DNA of 64,000 nucleotides from Achromobacter sp. UMC71 (GCF_014170305.1 NZ_LZZT01000045.1:62001-126000); one strand, 5' to 3'; positions 53,347-61,404 are shown, counted from the first letter of the stretch. Notes: generated by a model from the letters alone, not told the origin. Numbers and translations: made by a program.

Positions 53347-54408
53347 TCACGACAGGATCACCACGCCCCCAGGCAAGCGCGTCACCTCGGCCCCGTACGC
53401 ATCCCGAATCAACTGCTCGGCGTCCGCCACCTGCGTCAGCGAAAAACGCGCCTGCACGCGCCGCTGGGCCAATTGTTTGTTCATCAGCACCAGCCGGCCG
53501 CGGCGGTAACGGTTCAGCTCGTCCACCACGTCGGCCAGCGGCACCCGGTCAAACACCAGCCAGCCGCGCCGCCAGGCGGTCACCGTCTCAGTATTCACCT
53601 TGGCCGGCGGCAGCACCCGCGCGTCGTCGTAGCGCAGCTCTTGACCCGCACCGATGTCGAATTCCCCTTGCGCATGCGCCAGCCGCAGGCTTCCCGACAG
53701 GCAGCACAGGCTGGCCTCGCCGCCCAGATAGCGCAGGTTGAACACCGCCTCGCGCGCCGTGATGCGCCCGGCGCCAGCCACCACCTGCGCCGGCGCGGCG
53801 GCGGCCAAGGCGGGCTCGATCCGCGTTTCTGCCGGCAGCAACGCCGCCGTCTGCGCAAGCGATTCAGACGCCCGCCCGGCAGGCTGGCTGGCCGGCGCCC
53901 GGCCCACGCGGATTTCCGCCTCGCCGGCCGCCAGCTCGATCACCGCGCCATCGCCCGGCGCCGACCGCACATTGATGCGCGTCTGCGTATTCATTTCAAA
54001 TTCCAGCGCGTCGCCCAGCGCCACCCGGCGCTGCTCGCCCGTCGCCGTGCGGTAATCGGCGCCCAGTTCCCCCAGCCCCGGCCACAGCCCCAGCGGCGGC
54101 CGAAACGCCAGATAGGCCGCCGAGGCCGCCACCGCGCCGCCCAGGAACGTCCGCCGCCCCGCCAGGCGCGGCCGGCGGGCGGCCGCCGCGGCCGTCTCTT
54201 CCTGCACGGCCGGGCCCAGCGCCTGCCACAGCCGCTTCTCTTCGGCGAACGCGGCCTCGTGCCGGGGATCGGCGCCCAGCCAGGCGCGGAACGCCTCGGC
54301 GTCATCTTCTGTCGCCCGGCCCGAGGTCAGCGTCAGCAACCACAGACGCGCCGCTTCCCTGGGTTCGGGGCCGCGCCTGCGGCTTCCCGGCATCATCGTC
54401 AACACCAT
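53347..54408 (-). CDS. FecR-type anti-sigma regulator 2 (VreR-like)
   Basis: 353 residues, same plan as regulator 1: cytosolic anti-sigma domain (about 15-65), RRTFLGG (85-91) before a membrane helix, FecR domain with EMNTQTRINV, and a C-terminal STN-like part (FDRVPLADVVDELNRYRRG). It carries an insertion of about 30 Ala/Pro-rich residues in the FecR domain compared with regulator 1. Its ATG overlaps the sigma stop by 10 bp. It probably controls sigma factor 2. Confidence 0.87.
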   Translation of the reverse strand: MVLTMMPGSRRRGPEPREAARLWLLTLTSGRATEDDAEAFRAWLGADPRHEAAFAEEKRLWQALGPAVQEETAAAAARRPRLAGRRTFLGGAVAASAAYLAFRPPLGLWPGLGELGADYRTATGEQRRVALGDALEFEMNTQTRINVRSAPGDGAVIELAAGEAEIRVGRAPASQPAGRASESLAQTAALLPAETRIEPALAAAAPAQVVAGAGRITAREAVFNLRYLGGEASLCCLSGSLRLAHAQGEFDIGAGQELRYDDARVLPPAKVNTETVTAWRRGWLVFDRVPLADVVDELNRYRRGRLVLMNKQLAQRRVQARFSLTQVADAEQLIRDAYGAEVTRLPGGVVILS

Positions 54409-54947
54409 GGTTCTTCTTCCCTGCCCGGCGCCGGCTCGGCTTGCGCCGCCATGACCTTGCCGCAGTGGTCCAGCGCCCGCTTGAGCTCCTTGGACACGAT
54501 GCGTTCCGACACGCCGTAACGCTTGGCGATCTCGGCGTGCGGCAGATCGTGCACCCGCGCCGCCAGCAACATCTGCTGCGTGCGCTCCGGCAACTGCCTC
54601 AGCGCGCAGCGAAACGCGTCGATCTGGTCGCGGCCCTGCGCGATGCGCGCCGGGTCCGCCGCCTCGTCCGTGCCGCCGATCAGTTCCGTGATTTCCATGC
54701 CCGTCAGCAGCCGCGAATCGCGCCGCCGCTGGTCTTCGGCGATATTCAACGCCACGCGGAACAGATACGCCGCCGGCTGCTGGATCGACGAACTGGCCGG
54801 CATGTCGTTCACCTTCAAGAAGGCTTCCTGCATCGCGTCATGCGCCAGGTCCTCGGACCCCAGGCGGCGCTTGAGCTGGCTGCGAAAATCGTTGTAGCGC
54901 TCCAGGAACAACGCCCGCAGCGAGCTGGACGGCTTGTCATCCCGCAC
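54399..54947 (-). CDS. ECF RNA polymerase sigma factor 2 (FecI/VreI-like)
   Basis: 182 residues; sigma region 2 (EDLAHDAMQEAFLKV, YLFRVALNIAEDQRR) and region 4 (LPERTQQMLLAARVHDLPHAEIAKRYGVSERIVSKEL). GTG start at 54947 with AAGGAG 7 bp upstream; it overlaps the end of the STN gene by 11 bp. The recognition helix differs from that of sigma 1 (VSERIVSKELKRAL against ISIRTVEKELRAGL), so -35 preference may differ, consistent with the changed -35 in front of hemagglutinin 2. Confidence 0.91.
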   Translation of the reverse strand: MRDDKPSSSLRALFLERYNDFRSQLKRRLGSEDLAHDAMQEAFLKVNDMPASSSIQQPAAYLFRVALNIAEDQRRRDSRLLTGMEITELIGGTDEAADPARIAQGRDQIDAFRCALRQLPERTQQMLLAARVHDLPHAEIAKRYGVSERIVSKELKRALDHCGKVMAAQAEPAPGREEEPWC

Positions 54948-55614
54948 GGCCGTCTCCTTGCAACGCCTGGCAGTCCTGGGCGCTGCCCGGCTGCAGCAGC
55001 ACCGTCACCGGCTGCGGCATGCCGGCGGGCAAGGGCCCTGCCGTCACCCCGCGCAGCGCCGCTTCCAGCCGCTGATTCAGCGGCGCCGACCCCGTGCCGG
55101 ACACCCAATCCACCTGATTGACGCGCCAGGCCTTGTCGAACCACAACTTGACCAAGGCCCGGTAGCTGCCCGGCGCCGCGCCCTGCCCCTTGCACAGCGC
55201 CCGCTTCAAGGCGCCCTGCAACGCCGCCGCGTAGGGCGTGTCGCGCAGCCGCGCCGTGCGGGCCGGTTGCGCGGCCGGCGCGGGCGCGGCCACCAAGGTG
55301 AACGAATGCGGACTGGCGTAGCGGATGGCCAGGGGCGACCCGGCCAGCAAGCGGCGCAAGGCATCGCCCGGCGTGTACGTGCCCACCACCGCGGGCGCAT
55401 CGCGCCCCGCCGTCAGGGCGCTGTCGACCAGCACCGTCAGGCCGCTGGCCAGGCTGTACTGCGCCAGCGCCTGGTCCAGGGGCTGCGCGGCAATCGCGAA
55501 CGCGATCTCGCGCGGCGGCGTCTGCGCCGCGCTCGAACCGGCCAGCGCGACCAGCCCCAACGCCAGGCAGGCACGGCGCATCCAGCCCCCGCCAGACGGA
55601 CAGGCAAGGGTCAT
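54937..55614 (-). CDS. stand-alone STN-domain signalling protein 2 (VreA-like)
   Basis: 225 residues from ATG 55614; ATG 55581 (preceded by GGGGG, and giving a clean signal peptide MRRACLALGLVALAGSSAA) is an equally good start. STN domain (IAFAIAAQPLDQALAQYSLASG) then a TonB-C-like domain (YRALVKLWFDKAWRVNQVDWV, SGTGSAPLNQRLEAAL). Same two conserved cysteines as paralogue 1 (RALC and QDC). First gene of the module 2 regulatory operon under a Pho-box-like promoter. Confidence 0.8.
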   Translation of the reverse strand: MTLACPSGGGWMRRACLALGLVALAGSSAAQTPPREIAFAIAAQPLDQALAQYSLASGLTVLVDSALTAGRDAPAVVGTYTPGDALRRLLAGSPLAIRYASPHSFTLVAAPAPAAQPARTARLRDTPYAAALQGALKRALCKGQGAAPGSYRALVKLWFDKAWRVNQVDWVSGTGSAPLNQRLEAALRGVTAGPLPAGMPQPVTVLLQPGSAQDCQALQGDGRAG

Positions 55615-55694
55615 CGACGCCAACACGTAGGAAAAATGCCAGGCATGGCCGTTGCCGCGGACGCTGCTGCGCCCGTCCCGATGCGAAAGGCGCC

Positions 55695-55726
55695 ATGCTA
55701 GGGTGCGCGAATGACGTAATCGTGAC
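55695..55726 (-). promoter_or_regulatory. Pho-box-like promoter of the module 2 signalling operon
   Basis: Minus strand TGTCACGATTACGTCATTCG: GTCAC and GTCAT 11 bp apart, then TAGCAT (55695-55700) 10 bp after the proximal repeat. Spacing is identical to the module 1 promoter; a third repeat is not recognisable here. Confidence 0.62.
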
Positions 55727-55842
55727 ACGCCACACACACGCGCCGTCCGGCCGCCACGCAAACGTCACCTGCGCGGCGCTATCCGTCCCTATACTGATTG
55801 CTTGGCGGCCGCGGGCCGCCGGGCCTTTTCCAAGGAACCCGC

Positions 55843-56226
55843 ATGCGTCCATTCAGCCTTATTCCGGATCGCGCCTGCCTGCTGTTGCTGGCGGCGCTGG
55901 CGGCCGCGCCCATGGCGGCCTGGGCCCAAGGCCCGGCACAACCGCGGCCCGCCGCCCCCGCCGCGCCGACAGCAACCCCGCCCAAGCCCGCGCCCGGCGC
56001 CTGCATCGACACCGAGGTCAACGGCTACCGCGCCCTGTCGTACGACTGCCTGAACCAGAAAATGGCGCCCGACGCCACGCCCAAGCCGCCGTCCACGCTG
56101 GGCTCGGAAGCCATCACGCAAAAGCCGCCCAACCAGATGGGCCTGCCCACGCCCGCCACCATCGGCAACCGCATGGGCAACACGTTCGGCACGTCGGCCT
56201 ATCCGCAGCGGCCGACGCCGCCCTGA
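55843..56226 (+). CDS. small secreted proline-rich protein, function unknown
   Basis: 127 residues. ATG 55843 has AAGGA 6 bp upstream. Signal peptide with a Leu/Ala core ending MAAWA, a Pro/Ala-rich linker, then a short conserved-looking core with two cysteines (CIDTEVNGYRALSYDCLNQK) and a Pro-rich tail. Predicted periplasmic. I do not recognise a family. It is transcribed divergently from the module 2 signalling operon, with about 230 bp between the two starts. Confidence 0.65.
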   Translation: MRPFSLIPDRACLLLLAALAAAPMAAWAQGPAQPRPAAPAAPTATPPKPAPGACIDTEVNGYRALSYDCLNQKMAPDATPKPPSTLGSEAITQKPPNQMGLPTPATIGNRMGNTFGTSAYPQRPTPP

Positions 56227-56270
56227 GGCAGGCCGCCCGCGCCCAGGACGGGCGCGGCATCAGGCCTGCC
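56227..56270. terminator. cruciform between convergent genes
   Basis: GGCAGGCC (56227-56234) pairs with GGCCTGCC (56263-56270), with an inner CGCGCCC/GGGCGCG stem. It lies directly after the secreted-protein stop and 19 bp before the end of the convergent cupin gene; no T-run. Confidence 0.45.
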
Positions 56271-56288
56271 GGCCCGAGGATTTCGGCC

Positions 56289-56654
56289 TCACACCGTGCG
56301 GCTGATGAAATAGATCTTCTTGACGAAGGTGTCCACTTCCCAGCGGCCCGTATAGCCTTCCGGCATCACGAAAGCTTCGCCCACTGTCAATGCGTGCACC
56401 GTGCCGTCCGGATCGACCAGGCGCGCAGCCCCCTCGACGATGTAGCCGAACTCGATATAACCCGTGGTATTGGACTGGAAACTGCCCGCGGTGCTTTCCC
56501 ATACGCCCGCCTCGGCGCGGCCGGCATTGCCTTCGAACGCCGTCACCGTGCGAAACGCCGCGTCGCCGGAAATCGGCCGCTTGGGCTTGCCGGGCACCGG
56601 GTTCTTGAGGGGGCCCGCATCGATGCGGACCAGCCGCGATTGATCATGCTTCAC
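56289..56654 (-). CDS. cupin-domain protein (DUF861/ethanolamine-type cupin)
   Basis: 121 residues from GTG 56654, with AAGGA 7 bp upstream; longer open frame upstream overlaps the XRE gene and is not coding. A small single-domain cupin: ESTAGSFQSNTTGYIEFGYIVEG, DGTVHALTVGEAFVMPEGYTGRWEV (two cupin motifs). Such proteins bind small molecules or metal ions. It follows the XRE-cupin regulator by 16 bp and probably shares its transcript. The substrate is unknown. Confidence 0.75.
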   Translation of the reverse strand: MKHDQSRLVRIDAGPLKNPVPGKPKRPISGDAAFRTVTAFEGNAGRAEAGVWESTAGSFQSNTTGYIEFGYIVEGAARLVDPDGTVHALTVGEAFVMPEGYTGRWEVDTFVKKIYFISRTV

Positions 56655-56670
56655 TGCGCTTTCCTTGGAA

Positions 56671-57228
56671 TCAATGCGCCGCCACCACCAGCACCTCGGC
56701 CGCGCCGCGGCTGACCGTGCGCATGCGATGCGGCAGTTCGGAATCGAAATAGAGGGAATCGCCGGTATCCAGGCGGAACTCGCGTTCGCCCACCTGCACC
56801 TCGATGGCACCCTTGAGCACCAGCAGGAACTCCTCGCCCGGGTGCGGAAACACCGCCGACGCGTCGGGAAACTCGCGCGGCGGATGCACCAGGAAAGGCT
56901 CCATGGCCTTGACCTTGCGGCGCCCGGCCAGCGACTCGTAATGGTATTCACTGCCCAGATCGCGGCGTTGTAACGCCTCGCGATCGGCCACCCGCACCAG
57001 GCTCACCACCTCGTCCTGCGCCGCGTCATCGCCGCTGCCCACCAACTGCGACACGCCCACGCCGTAGGCTTCGGCCAGCCGCAGCACAGTCGAAATCGAG
57101 GGCTCGCTCAAGCCGCGTTCCAGCTTGGAGAGATAACTTTTGGTCAGTCCCGTGCGCTCGCCCAGCTGTTCCAGGGACAGGGACTGCTGGCGACGCAACG
57201 TGCGCAAACGATGAGGCAGGTCAATCAT
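56671..57228 (-). CDS. XRE-family regulator with C-terminal cupin domain
   Basis: 185 residues: helix-turn-helix (about 5-62; LEQLGERTGLTKSYLSKLERG, ISTVLRLAEAYGV) and a cupin ligand domain (about 105-182; HPGEEFLLVLKGAIEVQVGEREFRLDTGDSLYFDSELPHR). This is the PuuR/HipB-cupin type that responds to a small metabolite. Its neighbours (cupin, class II aldolase, GST, Bug receptor, all minus strand) are likely its targets. Confidence 0.87.
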   Translation of the reverse strand: MIDLPHRLRTLRRQQSLSLEQLGERTGLTKSYLSKLERGLSEPSISTVLRLAEAYGVGVSQLVGSGDDAAQDEVVSLVRVADREALQRRDLGSEYHYESLAGRRKVKAMEPFLVHPPREFPDASAVFPHPGEEFLLVLKGAIEVQVGEREFRLDTGDSLYFDSELPHRMRTVSRGAAEVLVVAAH

Positions 57229-57315
57229 GGGGCGGAAAAGGACGCGGTAACGACCGGTAAGAATGCCCGAAACCGGCTCCTACGTCGAGCGGACCCGCCC
57301 GGGGCAGCCCCTGAC

Positions 57316-57345
57316 GGGCGCCCGCCGCATCGCCATCGGGCGCCC
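57316..57345 (-). terminator. hairpin downstream of the aldolase cluster
   Basis: GGGCGCCCG and CGGGCGCCC form a perfect 9-bp stem with a 12-base loop, 43 bp after the aldolase stop and before the XRE gene. No T-run; a weak terminator at best. Confidence 0.35.
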
Positions 57346-57387
57346 CCGACCGGCCGTCGCTCCCGCGCGACGACACGCCCCGTCCAG

Positions 57388-58170
57388 TCAGCCCAGCACG
57401 TCCGGATGCTGGCGCAGCGCCCGCCGCGCGTAATACGCAAAGCCCACCTGCGAGCGCTTGGGCGTCAGGATCCAGTCATGCGCCTCGCTGCCCAGCGCCG
57501 GCGGAATCGGCTGGATCTTGCCCGCCGCCATCGCCAAGAGCTGCATGCGCGCGGCCCGCTCGAACTGCAGCGCCAGCACGCAGGCCTCTTGCACTGTGCC
57601 CGCCGCCACCAGCATGCCGTGGTGCGACAGCAGGATCGCGCGCTTATCGCCTAGCGCCGCCGAAATGATCTCGCCTTCTTCATTGCCCACCGGCACGCCC
57701 GGCCAATCCTTCAGGAACGCCACGTCGCCGTACAACGGACAGTTGTCCATGTGCGACACCTCCAGCGGCACCTCCAGCATCGACAGCGACGCCACGTGCA
57801 GCGGATGCGTATGGATGATGCAGTTCACGTCCGGCCGCGCCCGGTAGATCCACGAATGAAAGCGGTTCGCCGGATTCGGCATGCCGCCGCCTTCCTGCAC
57901 TCGCAGGTCCTCGTCCACCAGCAGCAGATTGTCCGCCGTGATTTCGTCGAACCCCAGCCCCAACCGCTGCGTGTAATAGCGGTTCGGCTCCGGCGCGCGC
58001 GCCGTGATCTGCCCCGCCAACCCCGAATCATGCCCGCCGTCGAACAGAATGCGGCAGGTCAGCGCCAGGCGCTGGCGCAGCGTCCAGTCCGGCGTCTCCA
58101 GCGTGCGCTGCATGTCCGCCTGCGCCCGCTGTATCAACTCGTCCTTGCCCAGGTTCATCGTATCGGCCAT
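57388..58170 (-). CDS. class II aldolase/adducin family protein
   Basis: 260 residues. Zinc-binding histidines His120 and His122 (IIHTHPLH) and the later LLSHHGML pair (183/184) are in place, with GLAGQITAR near the N-terminal phosphate/substrate loop. Enzymes of this group cleave or decarboxylate sugar or hydroxy acids, or act as demethylases; the real reaction is unknown. It is third in the Bug receptor-GST-aldolase operon (12 bp after the GST). Confidence 0.86.
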   Translation of the reverse strand: MADTMNLGKDELIQRAQADMQRTLETPDWTLRQRLALTCRILFDGGHDSGLAGQITARAPEPNRYYTQRLGLGFDEITADNLLLVDEDLRVQEGGGMPNPANRFHSWIYRARPDVNCIIHTHPLHVASLSMLEVPLEVSHMDNCPLYGDVAFLKDWPGVPVGNEEGEIISAALGDKRAILLSHHGMLVAAGTVQEACVLALQFERAARMQLLAMAAGKIQPIPPALGSEAHDWILTPKRSQVGFAYYARRALRQHPDVLG

Positions 58171-58182
58171 CTCGACTCCTTC

Positions 58183-58842
58183 CTATGCCGTTTCCAACAA
58201 CGGCGTAAAGCCCGGCAACGCGCGCATGCGCGCCAGCCAGGCGCTGATATGGGTAAAGGCGGACAGGTCGTAACCGCCCTGGTCCGCCATACTGGTGTAC
58301 GGATACAACGCAATATCCGCGATCGTCGGCGCTTCGCCCACCAGGAACTGACGGGCCGCCAGATGCGCGTTCATCCACGCCGCCGCCCGCATGCCGATTT
58401 CGCGCCATTGCACCATCGCCGGGTCGTCCACCCGCGCCGTCTCGCGCAGATGGATCAACAGGCGCGGCTGCGCGAACGCGTGCATGTGCTGGGTCTGCTC
58501 GAAGCTCAGCCAGCTGGCCACCTGCGCCTGCTCCAGGCGGCCTTCCGGCAGCCACGGCGTGCCGCAACCCAGGTACCACAGGATCGCCTGGGATTCGGCC
58601 AGCCACTCGCCCTCCGGCGTCAGCAGCGCCGGCACCTGGCGCCAGGGATTGATGCGGCCGAACGCCTCGGTCTCCAGGTCGCCCTGCACGATGTCGAACG
58701 TGCGGCGCGTTAACCGCAGGCCCATGAAACCGCAGGCCAGCCGGATCTTCCAGGCGTTGCCCGACCGCAGCGTGTCGGCCAATTCCAGGGGTTTTCCGGC
58801 GAGCGGATGCAAGGCGCGGGTCGTCTGGTGCAATGTGCTCAT
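58183..58842 (-). CDS. glutathione S-transferase family protein
   Basis: 219 residues with an unusually long lead of about 25 residues before the thioredoxin-like fold (SGNAWKIRLACGFMGL, then RQVPALLTPEGEWLAESQAILWYL). The C-terminal half has FLVGEAPTIADIALYPYTSMA, the conserved helix-capping box. Sits between the Bug receptor and the aldolase, suggesting a role in breakdown of the imported organic acid or aromatic compound (inference). Confidence 0.86.
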   Translation of the reverse strand: MSTLHQTTRALHPLAGKPLELADTLRSGNAWKIRLACGFMGLRLTRRTFDIVQGDLETEAFGRINPWRQVPALLTPEGEWLAESQAILWYLGCGTPWLPEGRLEQAQVASWLSFEQTQHMHAFAQPRLLIHLRETARVDDPAMVQWREIGMRAAAWMNAHLAARQFLVGEAPTIADIALYPYTSMADQGGYDLSAFTHISAWLARMRALPGFTPLLETA

Positions 58843-58921
58843 CGGGTCGTCTCTATCTTCTGCGTCATCAGGTGGGCGTTTCGTGTCGCCCGGGTCTCGG
58901 CCCCGTTCATCATCGCCATCC

Positions 58922-59884
58922 TCAATCCATCTTGATATTGGCGCGCTTCACGATCTCGGCCCACTTCGCCTTCTCGGCCGCGATAAAGCGCGGGTATTCA
59001 TCCGGCGCGCCGGTGTACAGCTGCGTGCCCTGCCCCGCCAGCCGCGCCTTCAGGTCCGGCGACGCCAGCGTCTGGCGCAACGCCGCGTTCAGCTTCTCCA
59101 CCACCGCCGGCGGCGTGCCCGCCGGCACAAAGAACGCGTTCCACGAACTGATCTGCAACGCTGCATCGCCCGCCTCGCTGGCCGAGGGCACCTGCGGCGC
59201 CGACGGCAACCGCTGATCCGACGCCACCGCCAGCGCCCGCAACTTGCCCGACTGTGCATGCGGCATGATCACCGGACTGGCGTCCATCACCACATCCACC
59301 TGCCCGCCGATAGCCGCATTGACTGCCTCGCTGCCGCTCTTGAACGGCACATGCACGATGTCCACCCCCGCCGTCAGCTTCAGCAACTCCAGCCCTAGAT
59401 GCGGTGAACTCGCCGTGCCCGCCGACCCGAAATTCAGCTTGGCCGGATGCGCCTTGGCGTACGTTACGAACTCGGCAAAATTCGCCGCCGGCAGATCGCC
59501 CCGCACCGCCAGCAGGTAAGGCGACCCCGACACCAGCCCCACCGGCACGAACTTGTCCGCGTCATAGCTGAGCTTGGCGTAGATCAGCGGGTTCACCACC
59601 TGCGTGCCCACCGTGCCCATGAAAATCGTATACCCGTCGGCCGGCGCCGCCGCCGCCACCTGCGCCGCGATCACCCCGCCCGCGCCCGGCCGGTTTTCCA
59701 CCACCACGCTCTGGCCCAGCGCATCGCCCATGCCCTTACCCACCTGCCGCGCCACGATATCCGTGATGCCGCCCGCCCCGAAGGGCACCACCAGCCGGAC
59801 GGGATGATCCGGATACGCCGCCTGCGCCGCCCCGCCCAACCCCGCCGCCAACGCCAGCGCGGCGGCCATGATCTTGCTTTTCAT
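58922..59884 (-). CDS. Bug-family tripartite tricarboxylate transporter substrate-binding protein
   Basis: 320 residues: signal peptide ending AAQAA, then YPDHPVRLVVPFGAGGITDIVAR (two parts of the family start), ENRPGAGGVIAAQ, and FGSAGTASSPHLGLELL, the standard Bug motifs. These periplasmic receptors bind carboxylates or similar molecules and are hugely expanded in Bordetella/Achromobacter; no membrane TctAB partner is encoded nearby. First gene of the minus-strand cluster with GST and aldolase. Confidence 0.93.
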   Translation of the reverse strand: MKSKIMAAALALAAGLGGAAQAAYPDHPVRLVVPFGAGGITDIVARQVGKGMGDALGQSVVVENRPGAGGVIAAQVAAAAPADGYTIFMGTVGTQVVNPLIYAKLSYDADKFVPVGLVSGSPYLLAVRGDLPAANFAEFVTYAKAHPAKLNFGSAGTASSPHLGLELLKLTAGVDIVHVPFKSGSEAVNAAIGGQVDVVMDASPVIMPHAQSGKLRALAVASDQRLPSAPQVPSASEAGDAALQISSWNAFFVPAGTPPAVVEKLNAALRQTLASPDLKARLAGQGTQLYTGAPDEYPRFIAAEKAKWAEIVKRANIKMD

Positions 59885-59998
59885 ACCCTTCCCCTTGTGT
59901 CCGCCGCTCGGATGCGGCTATGACACAAAGTTTCCTATAGGAGATTGATTTTCCGCAAGAGGAATGTGATTGGGGGATACCCTGAGGGGCGGGGATAT

Positions 59999-60119
59999 AG
60001 TTCGCCTTTGTCGTTGAAGTTCGCCTTTTGGCTTCAGCGGGCAACACCAGCCACTGTGCGGAGATCATCTTCTATTCTGCGCAGATGGACCGCCTCCAGA
60101 TTGAAGAAAGGCGAACTTC
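59999..60119. repeat. short direct and inverted repeats in a gene-free stretch
   Basis: AGTTCGCCTTT occurs at 59999-60009 and again at 60018-60028; the second copy, as GAAGTTCGCCTTT (60016-60028), is matched by its exact complement AAAGGCGAACTTC at 60107-60119. The 372-bp gap 59885-60256 holds these repeats and a terminator but no recognised gene. Confidence 0.6.
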
Positions 60120-60150
60120 GCGATAAGCGGTGACATAACTAGGTCTGAAT

Positions 60151-60180
60151 AGCCCCGAACCTTTCGGGGCTTTTTCTTTT
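60151..60180 (+). terminator. strong Rho-independent terminator with no obvious gene before it
   Basis: AGCCCCGA-acctt-TCGGGGCT followed by TTTTTCTTTT. Efficient-looking on the plus strand, but the nearest plus-strand gene lies 4 kb upstream. It could end a small RNA starting in 59.9-60.1 kb, or be left from a lost gene. Confidence 0.8.
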
Positions 60181-60256
60181 CCCGCCCAAGAAAGTGGCCG
60201 GAGGGATCCCCCCACGATGACTGTCTTCGGCCACAAACTGCCGGTCACATGCGCTC

Positions 60257-61150
60257 TTAAACCAGCATCGACTGCTGAACGAAGATACCCGCCATCGCTC
60301 CTTGCCATGCCGCCGTAGTAACCGAGGGGATGCCGGGGTTGGCAAGGTCACCGGCGGCGTAGATGCCCGGCATGCTGGTTTCACGGCGCTCGTCGGTCTT
60401 AAGCGCGATGCCGGTTGGCGTATTGACCGTGGCAAGGCCCAGTGCGTCGTGCAGGTTTACGGACGGCTTGTTGCGCGGATGCGCGAACAGGATGTCGACC
60501 GCGACATCGGGGCCGATATCGAGCTTGATGGTGGCACCATGGCTCCCGTGACGTGCGATTTCGGTGATCCGGCCATCAACGAGAGGGACCTTCCGGCCCG
60601 CCAGATCGGCCCGTATGTCGGCAGTGATGTCGTGACCGTTGCCGAAGACGGTCAACCTGTCGGTCCAATCGTGAAACAGCCTGACCTGATTCATCGACTG
60701 CGGGCCGGGCCAGACGAGGCCCCAATGCTGGTCAGCAACTTCGAAGCCGTCGCAATAGGGGCATGGGATGACGGATGAGCCCCAGTTCTCGGCAAAGCCC
60801 GGAACATCAGGCATCTGATCGACGACACCATAGCTCAGGATTACGCGGCGAGCCCTCAACCTTTCGTGATCGTCAGTGATGACGCGGAAATCGTCGACGG
60901 CGCCAGACACGCTCTCGGCCCGCGCAGTGACCAAGCTGATCGTTGGATAGCGCGCCAGTTGTCGCCGCGCTTCGACTAGGATGTCCAGCGGCGGCTTGTG
61001 GTCGTGGCCGAGCATGCCATGCGAGTGCCCGGCAAAGCGGTTGCGCGGCCGACCGGTATCGAGAACGGTGACCGTGCGGCGGGCCCGGCCGAGTTGCAGC
61101 GCGGCGGCGAGGCCGGCAAAGCTGCCTCCGATGATGATGACGTCTTTCAT
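60257..61150 (-). CDS. thioredoxin-reductase-like FAD-dependent oxidoreductase
   Basis: 297 residues. N-terminal FAD-binding IIIGGSFAGLAAALQLG, the redox-active CPYCDGFE, and a closing YAAGDLANPG with IPSVTTAAWQGAMAG. The middle NADPH domain is shorter and less canonical than in TrxB: the usual GGGxSA motif is missing (VWPGPQSMNQ instead), so it may be a TrxB-like enzyme with altered cofactor use. Divergent from the TetR gene, which probably represses it. Confidence 0.85.
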   Translation of the reverse strand: MKDVIIIGGSFAGLAAALQLGRARRTVTVLDTGRPRNRFAGHSHGMLGHDHKPPLDILVEARRQLARYPTISLVTARAESVSGAVDDFRVITDDHERLRARRVILSYGVVDQMPDVPGFAENWGSSVIPCPYCDGFEVADQHWGLVWPGPQSMNQVRLFHDWTDRLTVFGNGHDITADIRADLAGRKVPLVDGRITEIARHGSHGATIKLDIGPDVAVDILFAHPRNKPSVNLHDALGLATVNTPTGIALKTDERRETSMPGIYAAGDLANPGIPSVTTAAWQGAMAGIFVQQSMLV

Positions 61151-61346
61151 GATGATGGACTCCGTGTTGTGGATGGAGGGTTGGGCTGGGCGTGGTGTGC
61201 AGCATCGTTCCGCGATACGCGTTTGATACGATCAGCGAGCGAGGCTTTGCCATTAGCAAGAGAGTTGCCCAAGGCGGTATTGACCCGCCCGACAATGCCG
61301 ATAACGGTGAGCGCCCGGGCAAAGCCTGCCCGCGTCTTGCAAATTG

Positions 61347-61364
61347 CGATACTTAATGGTATCG
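61347..61364. promoter_or_regulatory. probable TetR operator
   Basis: CGATAC - TTAATG - GTATCG, a perfect 6-bp dyad in the 254-bp gap between the divergent flavoprotein and TetR genes, 41 bp before the TetR start. AT-rich local context fits a promoter. Binding is inferred. Confidence 0.55.
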
Positions 61365-61404
61365 TAATTGGAGAATTTGAATACTGTCAAGTACTGGAAT
61401 TGTC

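Noticed and set aside
60139-60180. A tRNA 3' end before the orphan terminator at 60151-60180
   Set aside because: No T-loop, anticodon arm or CCA-like acceptor could be built from the preceding 90 bases.
61213-61230. CGATAC...GATACG near the flavoprotein start as a second TetR operator
   Set aside because: The half-sites are not a true dyad (GTATCG would be needed), unlike the perfect one at 61347-61364.
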